Shown here one piece after another: positions 17,848 to 25,248 of a stretch of 33,883 bases of DNA. Below the pieces are notes generated by a model. The model saw only the letters and a program-made list of their open reading frames with translations, was not told where the DNA came from and did not search any database. Source of the DNA: Flavobacteriales bacterium (GTDB lineage Bacteria > Bacteroidota > Bacteroidia > Flavobacteriales_D > Crocinitomicaceae); NCBI GenBank assembly GCA_947453795.1, contig CANGIC010000007.1, positions 1 to 33,883 of the forward strand, read 5' to 3'. A program made the position numbers and the translations under genes. The first letter of the stretch is position 1. Every line of letters starts with the position of its first letter.

Positions 17848-18554
17848 CCGTTGTTACGGCGGCGGTAATTTCGTTTTTTACTCGTCCATTTGTATTGACG
17901 CTTGTTGCTGAAGTTGCTTTTATAAACAGGTTTTACGCGGTAAACCAAGCCGATGGTATGTTGCACATAATCGGTATTGGACGCCCATATATCACTCACC
18001 AAGCCAAGCTTACCCGCAGTTTGCAAGCGCAAGCCCCAACTTTTAGAAAACCAAAGATTTGCCCCTAAAGTAAGACTAACCATCGGCGTCAATGGTGTTG
18101 ACATTGTTTGTCGGTAGGTCATTCCCGCACCAAAGGCGAAGTACATATCCAACCATTGGGCGTAATAGGCCATACGCGGCAAGAAACTGTATTTGAAGGA
18201 TGCATCAGCAGCGGCGAAGACCCCTTTTACCCCTGTCGAATCATTGATTAATTTTGATGTCGAATAGTGGTTATAGGAAAGGGAACCGTCAAAGCTCCAC
18301 CCTTTTTTTAAATACCGATCAACAGATAGTGTTGTAGGATAATACAGGTAATTCCAAGAATTTTGGTAATCCAGCAACTTCGAAAAGGCCAATCCATCGT
18401 CATCCACCACATTCCACCCAAGGCCAATCATCCAGCGGTATGGGTCATTTTTACGCCGAAGATAGGCCGATTGAGCATTCGCATGGTCCATCCATCCACA
18501 CAAGCAAATGGCGAAAAGGAGTAGTGCGAATTTTCTAGTGATCAATCGGGTCAT
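17844..18554 (-). CDS. Predicted outer-membrane beta-barrel protein
   Basis: This 236-residue protein has a signal peptide (MTRLITRKFALLLFA, cleavage near ANA/Q at about 28). Alternating hydrophobic and polar strands follow, rich in Tyr, Trp and Gly (WMIGLGWNVVDDDG, MYFAFGAGMTY, TIGLVYRV), as in small outer-membrane barrels. The last 25 residues are strongly basic (KWTSKKRNYRRRNNG), an unusual tail. I do not recognise a named family; OmpA-barrel or outer-membrane-beta-barrel groups are possible. The frame extends upstream to 18587, but that would overlap the promoter element at 18585-18592, so the ATG at 18554 is used. Confidence 0.75.
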   Translation of the reverse strand: MTRLITRKFALLLFAICLCGWMDHANAQSAYLRRKNDPYRWMIGLGWNVVDDDGLAFSKLLDYQNSWNYLYYPTTLSVDRYLKKGWSFDGSLSYNHYSTSKLINDSTGVKGVFAAADASFKYSFLPRMAYYAQWLDMYFAFGAGMTYRQTMSTPLTPMVSLTLGANLWFSKSWGLRLQTAGKLGLVSDIWASNTDYVQHTIGLVYRVKPVYKSNFSNKRQYKWTSKKRNYRRRNNG

Positions 18555-18584
18555 AAAGGAGTGTTCTCGATGATTTAATTCTTG

Positions 18585-18592
18585 CAAAGGTA
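18585..18592 (-). promoter_or_regulatory. TAnnTTTG -7 element for the barrel protein gene
   Basis: Minus strand TACCTTTG, an exact -7 consensus, 30 bp upstream of the ATG at 18554. Confidence 0.5.
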
Positions 18593-18604
18593 AGGAAGTC
18601 CTTC

Positions 18605-18636
18605 AAAAAAAGAAGCCCCCGAAAAATCGAGGGCTT
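18605..18636 (-). terminator. Rho-independent terminator of tig
   Basis: On the minus strand AAGCCC/GGGCTT (outer stem, 18613-18618 with 18631-18636) with an inner CGA/TCG pair is followed by TTCTTTTTTT. It lies 18 bp after the tig stop codon. Confidence 0.85.
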
Positions 18637-18653
18637 AGGTAACTTCTTATCAC

Positions 18654-20006
18654 TTACTTTGAAGCCAGTTCCACGAAGTCATCGTAAGAAATTTCTTTCT
18701 CGGATAACTTCACTGTGCTTTTGAAATAATCGGTCAATTTTTGTTCTGCGAGCATGTCGTAAATTCTATTCGCTTCCTCTTTGTTTCCAAGGACTTGAAG
18801 CGCTGATTGTGTCAATTCATTGTCCTCAGGTGCAGGAATTCCGTACTGCGCATAATTGCTCACTAGCAATCCTTTAGTGAAGGCAATTACCTCTTGGTTA
18901 TCCAACTTGATTTCGTTGTTTTTAAAAATGCTCGTTTGGATCAATTGCCATTTTAAGCTTTTCGCATAGCCATCGTACTCAGCGTCCAATTGTTCGTCAG
19001 AGATGGGTTTTTCGTTTGACAATTTAATCCAGCGCTTCAAGAACGCATCCGGCAAATGAATCGCGGTTTTCTCCAGCAATTCATCATAAATCGTGCGTGT
19101 CAACAAGCGGTCTGAATCGTTTGCAAACATATTGCGCAAATCTGTGGCAATGCGTTCTTTCAATTCTTTTTCCGAGGAAATAGCTCCTTCACCAAACAAG
19201 CGATCAAATAGCTCCTGGTTGAGGTCAGCCGGCTCCATGTGTTTGATTTCATTGATTGTCAATTGGAATTGATCCGAAATTGACGCCAATGCTGATTCTT
19301 GAATTCCCAACATAGAAGCGGTGTCACTTCCGCCACGAGAAACGTGTGCTGGATTCACCACAACTTTATCTCCTATTGCTTTGCCTTCCAACGCTTTTTT
19401 CGCTTTCGCATCTTTTACAAACTCCATGGAGATTGTAGAGGAGTGTAGGATTCCACCCTCTTTAATTTCACCTTCAGCATTGAGCTCAACGAATTGAGCC
19501 AGAATCATGTCTTTTTCCCCTACCGTATCCGAAGAAATCAACTTGCCATAGCGGCGCGTAAGGTCTTCAATTTGCTTTGAAATAAGGGCGTCATCGATTT
19601 TCACTTTTACGTGGTCGAATTTGCTTTTTGCAGACAATGGAAGTTCAAACTTAGGGCTCAAACCAATTTCGAACTCAAACGTGAAATTTTCTGGCTTTTC
19701 AAAGTTGCCCTCCACATCACGACCAGCTTTAGGAATTGGGTTTCCAAGGATATCGATTTTTTGTTCCGCGATAAATTGGTACAATCCATCGTTGACAATT
19801 TTGTTTAACTCGTCTGCAAGAACGCCTTTACCGTATTGCTTTTGCACAATTCCGAAAGGAACGTGACCTGGGCGGAAACCTGGTATCTTAGCTGTTTTAC
19901 GGTATTTTTCCAATGTTGCTTTCACCTTATCCTGATAATCTCCAGGTACGATTTCAACCTTTAACAATGCATTCAATGCATCGACATCTTGACGAGTTAC
20001 ATTCAT
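18654..20006 (-). CDS. tig: Trigger factor
   Basis: This 450-residue ribosome-bound chaperone has the ribosome-binding signature GFRPGHVP (43-50) in its N-terminal domain. An FKBP-type prolyl isomerase-like domain (about 150-245) follows, then a long helical C-terminal substrate-binding domain (about 260-430). The length is close to the 432 of E. coli. The isomerase domain is poorly conserved at the sequence level, as is common in Bacteroidota. It lies 24 bp downstream of the terminator of tRNA-Leu on the same strand and has no clear -7 element of its own, so readthrough from the tRNA promoter is possible. Confidence 0.93.
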   Translation of the reverse strand: MNVTRQDVDALNALLKVEIVPGDYQDKVKATLEKYRKTAKIPGFRPGHVPFGIVQKQYGKGVLADELNKIVNDGLYQFIAEQKIDILGNPIPKAGRDVEGNFEKPENFTFEFEIGLSPKFELPLSAKSKFDHVKVKIDDALISKQIEDLTRRYGKLISSDTVGEKDMILAQFVELNAEGEIKEGGILHSSTISMEFVKDAKAKKALEGKAIGDKVVVNPAHVSRGGSDTASMLGIQESALASISDQFQLTINEIKHMEPADLNQELFDRLFGEGAISSEKELKERIATDLRNMFANDSDRLLTRTIYDELLEKTAIHLPDAFLKRWIKLSNEKPISDEQLDAEYDGYAKSLKWQLIQTSIFKNNEIKLDNQEVIAFTKGLLVSNYAQYGIPAPEDNELTQSALQVLGNKEEANRIYDMLAEQKLTDYFKSTVKLSEKEISYDDFVELASK

Positions 20007-20030
20007 TTTAATTTCAATTATAGCTTAAAC

Positions 20031-20058
20031 AAAAAAGGTCTCGTTAATCAACGAGACC
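20031..20058 (-). terminator. Terminator between tRNA-Leu and tig
   Basis: Perfect 9-bp stem GGTCTCGTT/AACGAGACC with a 4-nt loop, followed on the minus strand by T6 (20031-20036). It starts 9 bp after the mature tRNA end. Confidence 0.85.
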
Positions 20059-20066
20059 ATTTTCAG

Positions 20067-20148
20067 TGCGGATGGAGGGACTCGAACCCGCATACCTCTC
20101 GGCACCAGATCCTAAGTCTGGCGTGTCTACCAATTTCACCACATCCGC
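20067..20148 (-). tRNA. tRNA-Leu (anticodon UAG)
   Basis: This 82-nt gene has a perfect 7-bp acceptor stem GCGGATG/CATCCGC, a D arm, the anticodon stem CCAGA/TCTGG with loop CTTAGGA (anticodon TAG, reads CUA), the long class II variable arm expected for Leu, and the T arm GCGGGTTCGAGTCCC. The CCA end is not encoded. The discriminator base is A, as expected for leucine. Confidence 0.97.
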
Positions 20149-20202
20149 AAATTTATTTCAATTGAGGCCGTCCGTGTGACGCTACCTTCCCTTTCGGGAT
20201 TG

Positions 20203-20210
20203 CAAAGATA
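20203..20210 (-). promoter_or_regulatory. TAnnTTTG -7 element for tRNA-Leu
   Basis: Minus strand TATCTTTG, an exact consensus, 54 bp upstream of the tRNA 5' end. TAAATTTG at 20148-20155 also matches but overlaps the first base of the tRNA, so it is less likely to drive it. Confidence 0.5.
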
Positions 20211-20330
20211 ATAGTTTTATTTAGAGAATGAAAAATCAACACAGGAAAAAAAATGAATTTTGCCTAGGTCACCTCTTTTTTTTGTGGAAAAGTCGTGATA
20301 ACTGAATTCTCAACGCATAGGTGTTCAGTG

Positions 20331-20338
20331 TAAATTTG
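20331..20338 (+). promoter_or_regulatory. TAnnTTTG -7 element for the flavin reductase gene
   Basis: TAAATTTG, an exact consensus, 18 bp before the ATG at 20357. Confidence 0.5.
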
Positions 20339-20356
20339 TAGCAATCAATTCAGGCA

Positions 20357-21253
20357 ATGATCTCATTAGACCCAAAAACGCTTCCAGTACCCAAAGTTCA
20401 CCAGTACCTACTTGGTGCTATTGGACCGCGCCCTATTGCGTTTGCATCCACCGTTGATGCCGAAGGAAATCACAACTTGGCACCGTTCAGCTTTTTTAAT
20501 GTTTTCAGTGCCAATCCTCCCATATTGATTTTCTCGCCAGCACGAGCGGGTAGATCCAATACCACCAAAGACACCTACAACAATGTAAAAGTCATCCCCG
20601 AGGTAGTGATCAATGTCGTCAATTTTGACATGGTGCACCAGATGAGTTTGGCAAGTTCACCCTACCCCGCAGGCACGAGTGAATTTACAAAAGCTGGATT
20701 CACCGCACTGGCCTCCGAGACCATTCAACCCATGCGCGTAGCCGAAGCCCCCGTTCAATTTGAATGCAAAGTAAATCAGGTGATTGAACTGGGCACTGAA
20801 GGCGGTGCAGGAAACTTGGTGATTTGCGAGGTAACCCGCATTCACATCCGTGAGGAGGTATTGGATGCCAATGGTATGATTGATCAGAAAAAAATCGATT
20901 TGGTGGCGCGCATGGGTGGCAATTGGTATTGTCGTGCGGATGAACATTCGATGTTTGAAATTACGAAACCCATAACCACATGTGGGATTGGTTTCGACCA
21001 CTTACCTGCTGATATTCTCGCAAGTGAGGTTTTGAGCCGAAACGACCTTGGTCAGCTTGCTGGCATTGAAGCACTTCCGGATGAGACCGATGTAAATGAA
21101 TACAAATTGTTAGAACTTAGTGAATTGTTCGTATCTTTAGAAGACGACGCGAATGCCTTGGAAAATGCCCTTCATGTGCGCGCCAAGGAATTGCTAAGTG
21201 AAAACAAACTGGACGAAGCGTGGATGACGCTTTTGGCCTTTAATAATGGATGA
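20357..21253 (+). CDS. Flavin reductase-like domain protein
   Basis: This 298-residue soluble protein has an N-terminal flavin reductase-like (FMN-binding split-barrel) domain over about residues 15-200. It is marked by GAIGPRPIAFASTVDAEG (21-38), NLAPFSFFNVFSANPP (40-55) and SLASSPYPAGTSEF near 97-110. The C-terminal 90 residues are acidic and helical, an extension common in the Bacteroidota members I know. These proteins bind FMN and are assigned as flavin reductases or flavoredoxins; the substrate is not known. No signal peptide is seen. The next gene starts 26 bp after the stop and is probably co-transcribed. Confidence 0.85.
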   Translation: MISLDPKTLPVPKVHQYLLGAIGPRPIAFASTVDAEGNHNLAPFSFFNVFSANPPILIFSPARAGRSNTTKDTYNNVKVIPEVVINVVNFDMVHQMSLASSPYPAGTSEFTKAGFTALASETIQPMRVAEAPVQFECKVNQVIELGTEGGAGNLVICEVTRIHIREEVLDANGMIDQKKIDLVARMGGNWYCRADEHSMFEITKPITTCGIGFDHLPADILASEVLSRNDLGQLAGIEALPDETDVNEYKLLELSELFVSLEDDANALENALHVRAKELLSENKLDEAWMTLLAFNNG

Positions 21254-21279
21254 ATCAATAACAATTAAAATAAATCAAC

Positions 21280-21684
21280 ATGTTTAAACTCACGGGATCC
21301 GTAAAAATGGTGGGCAATACCGTTCAAGTATCGGAGAAATTTTCAAAGCGCGAATTTGTGGTAACAGATGCTTCTGGCATGTATCCACAAGACATTATGT
21401 TTCAAGCTACACAAGATAAATGTAACTTACTTGACGGGTATCAAGCGGGGGATCAAGTAGATGTTTCTTTTAACCTACGCGGTCGTGAATGGACGAGCCC
21501 AACAGGTGATGTGAAGTATTTCAACACGCTTGAGGCATGGAGAATTGAGCGTTCCAATCAAGGAGCTACGGTTACAAATGGCGGACAAATGTCACCAGTA
21601 AATTTAAATCCTGTTGCCGCTCCAGTTGCAGCAGCCCCAGCAGCCATTTCTGAAAGTGGTGCAGATGATGACCTACCTTTCTGA
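21280..21684 (+). CDS. DUF3127 protein with SSB-like acidic C-terminal tip
   Basis: This 134-residue protein has a conserved domain at about 1-92 that I recognise as DUF3127 (FKLTGSV, NLRGREWTSPTGDVKYFNTLEAWRI); its pattern is compatible with a small beta-barrel OB fold. A low-complexity Ala/Pro/Val linker (about 107-122) is followed by the tail ESGADDDLPF. This architecture of a compact beta domain, disordered linker and acidic DDxPF tip is that of single-stranded DNA-binding protein. In SSB the tip recruits replication and repair proteins. A nucleic-acid role for this protein is inference; the family has no assigned function that I know of. Confidence 0.8.
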   Translation: MFKLTGSVKMVGNTVQVSEKFSKREFVVTDASGMYPQDIMFQATQDKCNLLDGYQAGDQVDVSFNLRGREWTSPTGDVKYFNTLEAWRIERSNQGATVTNGGQMSPVNLNPVAAPVAAAPAAISESGADDDLPF

Positions 21685-21711
21685 TTTCACAGAAAAAAAT
21701 AGAATGAATTG

Positions 21712-21734
21712 AGCCGGTTTATCCGGCTTTTTTT
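21712..21734 (+). terminator. Rho-independent terminator after the DUF3127 gene
   Basis: Stem AGCCGG/CCGGCT with a 5-nt loop followed by about seven T residues, 27 bp after the stop codon. Confidence 0.85.
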
Positions 21735-22063
21735 ATGGATAAAACGCTCAGACTTGATTTGTCATTCCCTAAATTTGGGGAATAGGTATACATTGGCGTC
21801 CATCAAGAAAAAAACCGGAGCTGTTAAAAATTCGGTCTCTCTTTTTATAAATGACTCAGGATCGAAAAATCCCTTATCGAAAATTGATAATCACCTTTGA
21901 TTGATGAAGTAAATTCCAAAATTTTCCCAGGGTAAGCCATTGCTTTGGTTGATTCATTTCATCAATTGTACCGCCTCGTCCACGGCTTAAATCCCAGGGC
22001 TAGGAGAAGCATTCTCGCGACTTCGCTCCCCAAGTTTTGGATATATGCCGTTTTTTGTTGGTT
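21735..22063. other. Gene-poor stretch with an inverted repeat and a GC-richer tail
   Basis: I see no credible gene in this 329-bp stretch. It holds the inverted repeat ATTCCC/GGGAAT (21764-21769 and 21778-21783) around the sequence TAAATTTG, which matches the -7 promoter consensus. A GC-richer block around 21970-22035 (including GGAGAAGCATTCTCGCGAC) looks unlike the AT-rich flanks. It could be a remnant of an interspersed repeat or a small RNA; neither can be shown here. Confidence 0.35.
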
Positions 22064-22423
22064 TTAAAGAATAGTAAGGTACCCCGTCACATCGATGTAT
22101 TCTTGAGAGTTGTACTTGCGGTAGCGAATTTTGTACACATAAGTACCTTCACCAAACACCTGTACTTCTTGATTTTTCTTTCCTGTTCGGGCATTTACAT
22201 ACAAATCAAAAGGTGTCATGAATGTCTTGGCTTCATAAACCAACTGTCCCCAACGCGAGTAGATTTGAATCGAAAATTCAGCCAAATCACATTTACATCC
22301 AATTGACAATTTCTCTCCATTGGCTTTTGAAAGTGACGATGGTACCGTCAAACAGGTATCCTTTTGTTGCGCAGAAGCAACGCATCCAAGGAAGAGTAAA
22401 CTACAAAAAAGAAAATGTCTCAT
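22064..22423 (-). CDS. Small secreted protein resembling a stand-alone T9SS type B (CHU_C-like) domain
   Basis: This 119-residue protein has a signal peptide (MRHFLFCSLLFLGCVASA/QQ; FLGC could also be a weak lipobox). The remainder, about 100 residues, aligns by eye with the gliding-motility-associated C-terminal (type B sorting) domain: SIQIYSRWGQLVYEA (51-65, usual form IyNRWGelVFe), GTYVYKIRYR (93-102) and GYLTIL (114-119). The usual front motif FTPNGDGiND and the central WDG are degenerate or absent. A CKC pair (Cys43, Cys45) lies where the domain begins. Normally this domain ends a large protein; here it is the whole protein. The role is unknown. Confidence 0.75.
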   Translation of the reverse strand: MRHFLFCSLLFLGCVASAQQKDTCLTVPSSLSKANGEKLSIGCKCDLAEFSIQIYSRWGQLVYEAKTFMTPFDLYVNARTGKKNQEVQVFGEGTYVYKIRYRKYNSQEYIDVTGYLTIL

Positions 22424-22433
22424 GTTTTTTTCT

Positions 22434-22441
22434 CAAAAATA
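22434..22441 (-). promoter_or_regulatory. TAnnTTTG -7 element for the small secreted protein
   Basis: Minus strand TATTTTTG, an exact consensus, ending 10 bp before the ATG at 22423. A TTG lies about 24 bp further upstream. Confidence 0.45.
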
Positions 22442-22473
22442 GCGATAAACCGCAATCACACGCCACAAGGAAT

Positions 22474-22481
22474 TATCTTTG
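22474..22481 (+). promoter_or_regulatory. TAnnTTTG -7 element for the ABC-F gene
   Basis: TATCTTTG, an exact consensus, 19 bp before the ATG at 22501. Confidence 0.55.
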
Positions 22482-22500
22482 CGCCCTTAAATAAGACATT

Positions 22501-24132
22501 ATGATTTCAGTTGATGGCCTTGCCGTAGAGTTCAGTGGAAAAATCCTTTTTAGCGATGTTAATTTTGTCATCAATGAAACCGACAAAATTGCGTTGATGG
22601 GCAAAAATGGCGCAGGAAAATCAACCCTTCTGAAAATTCTGGCTGGGCAAAACAAGCCCACAAAAGGTGGCGTATCCTCACCCAAAGGCACTGTCATTGC
22701 TTATTTACCGCAGCATTTGCTTACCGCAGATGACTGCACTGTTTTCGAAGAGACCTCGAAGGCCTTCAAAGAGATCTTTGCCATGAAGGCAGAAATGGAT
22801 GAAATCAATCATCAGTTGACCGTCCGCACCGACTACGATTCAGACGATTACATGAAACTGATTGAACAAGTTTCTGAACTGAGCGAAAAATACTATTCCA
22901 TAGAAGAGATCAATTACGATGGCGAAGTTGAAAAAACGCTCAAAGGACTAGGATTTGAGCGGGATGATTTCGATCGTCCGACCTCGGAATTCAGCGGTGG
23001 ATGGCGAATGCGGATCGAATTGGCTAAAATCTTACTGCGCAAACCCGACCTTATTTTACTCGATGAGCCAACCAATCACCTCGATATTGAATCCATTCAG
23101 TGGCTTGAAAACTTCCTTACCGAACAAGCGAAGGCCGTAGTCGTCATTTCCCACGACCGTGCATTCGTTGATAACATCACTACACGAACAATCGAAGTGA
23201 CGATGGGACGCATTTACGATTACAAGGCGAAGTACTCCCATTACCTTGAATTGCGCAAGGAACGACGCGAGCAGCAACAAAAGCAGTACGACGAACAGCA
23301 GAAGTTCATCGCCGAAACAACCGAATTTATTGAGCGATTCAAGGGTACTTATTCAAAAACTTTGCAAGTGCAATCGCGGGTTAAGATGCTCGAAAAACTG
23401 GACATCATTGAAGTGGATGAAGTGGATACATCGGCTTTACGCCTTCGCTTCCCTCCAGCGCCACGCTCAGGAAACTATCCTGTTATTGTCGAAGAGTTAA
23501 GCAAGGCCTATGGTGAACACATTGTATTCAATAATGCCTCCATGACCATTGAACGCGGTCAAAAATTGGCTTTTGTGGGAAAGAATGGCGAAGGAAAATC
23601 GACCATGATTAAAGCCATCATGAATGAAATCGACTTCAAAGGCAATTTGCAATTGGGGCACAATATTAAAATTGGCTATTTCGCACAAAATCAAGCGGCC
23701 ATGCTCGACGAGGAACTATCTATTTTTGAAACCATAGACTACATCGCGGTTGGAGATATTCGCACGAAGATCAAAGATATCTTGGGTGCTTTTATGTTTG
23801 GTGGCGAAACGAGTGCAAAAAAGGTGAAGGTACTTTCAGGTGGGGAACGCACGCGATTGGCCATGATTAAATTGCTGCTTGAGCCCGTGAACTTGTTGAT
23901 CCTCGATGAGCCCACGAATCACCTCGACATGAAGACCAAAGACATTATCAAAGATGCCTTGCGCAATTTCGACGGCACGCTGATTATTGTTTCTCACGAC
24001 CGCGACTTCTTGGACGGACTGGTTACCAAAGTTTTTGAGTTCGGTCAGAAGCGTGTGAAGGAACATTTCGAAGACATCAAAGGATTCTTGGAAAAGAAGA
24101 AGATGGAATCTCTTCGAGAGATAGAGAAATAA
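22501..24132 (+). CDS. ABC-F family ATPase (soluble, ribosome-associated type)
   Basis: This 543-residue protein has two ATP-binding cassettes and no membrane domain. Cassette 1 has Walker A GKNGAGKS (34-41), signature SGGWRMR (165-171) and Walker B LILLDEP with Glu189. Cassette 2 has GKNGEGKS (360-367), signature LSGGERTR (445-452) and Glu470. The charged helical linker between them (about 240-320, KERREQQQKQYDEQQ) is the P-site tRNA interaction motif region of ABC-F proteins. Family members act on the ribosome to rescue stalled or drug-bound complexes. Length and linker resemble YbiT-type more than EttA or Uup, but I do not assign a subfamily. It is convergent with the glycosyltransferase gene, with 6 bp between them. 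Confidence 0.9.
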   Translation: MISVDGLAVEFSGKILFSDVNFVINETDKIALMGKNGAGKSTLLKILAGQNKPTKGGVSSPKGTVIAYLPQHLLTADDCTVFEETSKAFKEIFAMKAEMDEINHQLTVRTDYDSDDYMKLIEQVSELSEKYYSIEEINYDGEVEKTLKGLGFERDDFDRPTSEFSGGWRMRIELAKILLRKPDLILLDEPTNHLDIESIQWLENFLTEQAKAVVVISHDRAFVDNITTRTIEVTMGRIYDYKAKYSHYLELRKERREQQQKQYDEQQKFIAETTEFIERFKGTYSKTLQVQSRVKMLEKLDIIEVDEVDTSALRLRFPPAPRSGNYPVIVEELSKAYGEHIVFNNASMTIERGQKLAFVGKNGEGKSTMIKAIMNEIDFKGNLQLGHNIKIGYFAQNQAAMLDEELSIFETIDYIAVGDIRTKIKDILGAFMFGGETSAKKVKVLSGGERTRLAMIKLLLEPVNLLILDEPTNHLDMKTKDIIKDALRNFDGTLIIVSHDRDFLDGLVTKVFEFGQKRVKEHFEDIKGFLEKKKMESLREIEK

Positions 24133-24138
24133 ATTCCT

Positions 24139-25248
24139 CTAGAAATTACGGATTAATTTTCTGCCCTTCCATTTCGGTTTAAACCAGTACATCATACATA
24201 GGATGAGTAGGGTGTAGAATGGAAAAAGGAACTCGTAGATTGGGATAAAAAACCACGATTTCAGGCGTCCAATTCTACGGAAATAAGGGAAGAATAGCCC
24301 CATATCGATTGCCGTCTTTACCCCGAAAATCAGCCAGAATGAACACCAGTCATGCGCAACGCCTTTCGCCGCGAGTAAAGCCACAAAAGCGAAAGTCAAT
24401 GCGGCTTGTATGATTGCGAGCGCGGTACTCAGATGATCTTTTACATCACCCGTTTTCGCTAACCATCTCAAGCGCTGATGGATAAATTCCGAAAAGGATT
24501 GAGGTGTTTCTGTGTGGATGGCTAAAGCGGGATCTGTCATCAAACGCACATCTGCAGCGCCCTCTCTGAAGTCTCTCAGTAGGTAAATATCGTCACCACT
24601 TGGCATGTGGGCATGGCGCTCAAAGTGATCTAAGCGCACAAAGGCCTCCCTGCGGTACAATAGATTTGCGCCACTCGCCATGATCGGACGCTTCCACCCT
24701 GCCAATCCACAGTTTGCCGCATTCACCAAAATCAAATCGACTTCATACAAGTGCTCGTACCAGCGTTTCGCCACCATCACCGCGGGTAGAATATACATGT
24801 CCGCTGCTTCCAAGTTCGAGAGTGCTATAAAATAGTCACGCTGAAAGCTGATATCGGCATCCATGGACAAAATCCATTGTCCACTGCTTTGTTCTATTCC
24901 ACGTCGAATCGCCACTTTTTTTCCTTCCTCATTTTCCTTCAATTCGATGATTACGGCATGGGATGGATTTGTTTTTTTCATAATAAAGGGTGCCGACCCG
25001 TCATCGGAATGGTCGTCCACGAATATATATTGCATTGGACTTGCCGTTGCATTCTCGATAGATTGGAGCAGAGGAGACAACCGATTTTTCTCATTTCGAA
25101 AAGGAATAATGACAGCTACCTGTTCATTCAACACCTTTTCAAAACCATTCACATAGTGCTTTTCTTTTCGCCGTTGAAGAATATATCCCCAGCCAATGAT
25201 TCCAAACAAAATACCTCCATACATCGCGAAAAAAAGTCCTACCATCAT
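24139..25248 (-). CDS. Family 2 glycosyltransferase, membrane-anchored
   Basis: This 369-residue protein has an N-terminal helix (about 4-24), a GT-A domain and three C-terminal helices. Signatures are VAVIIPFRNE (44-53), VDDHSDDGS (77-85), DAD (130-132), GDD (218-220) and QRLRW (258-262), the last typical of processive or membrane GT2 enzymes. Its ATG overlaps the stop of the upstream flippase-like gene in an ATGA junction, so the two are translationally coupled and probably act in one pathway, such as glycolipid or surface-polysaccharide synthesis. The sugar is unknown. A second ATG follows directly and could be the true start. Confidence 0.85.
   Translation of the reverse strand: MMVGLFFAMYGGILFGIIGWGYILQRRKEKHYVNGFEKVLNEQVAVIIPFRNEKNRLSPLLQSIENATASPMQYIFVDDHSDDGSAPFIMKKTNPSHAVIIELKENEEGKKVAIRRGIEQSSGQWILSMDADISFQRDYFIALSNLEAADMYILPAVMVAKRWYEHLYEVDLILVNAANCGLAGWKRPIMASGANLLYRREAFVRLDHFERHAHMPSGDDIYLLRDFREGAADVRLMTDPALAIHTETPQSFSEFIHQRLRWLAKTGDVKDHLSTALAIIQAALTFAFVALLAAKGVAHDWCSFWLIFGVKTAIDMGLFFPYFRRIGRLKSWFFIPIYEFLFPFYTLLILCMMYWFKPKWKGRKLIRNF

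Noticed and set aside
18555-18587. Longer start for the barrel protein
   Set aside because: It would begin inside the promoter element at 18585-18592 and put 11 polar residues before a normal signal peptide.
24108-24122. Terminator hairpin at the end of the ABC-F gene
   Set aside because: ATCTCT/AGAGAT forms a 6-bp stem, but it lies inside the coding region and no T-tract follows.
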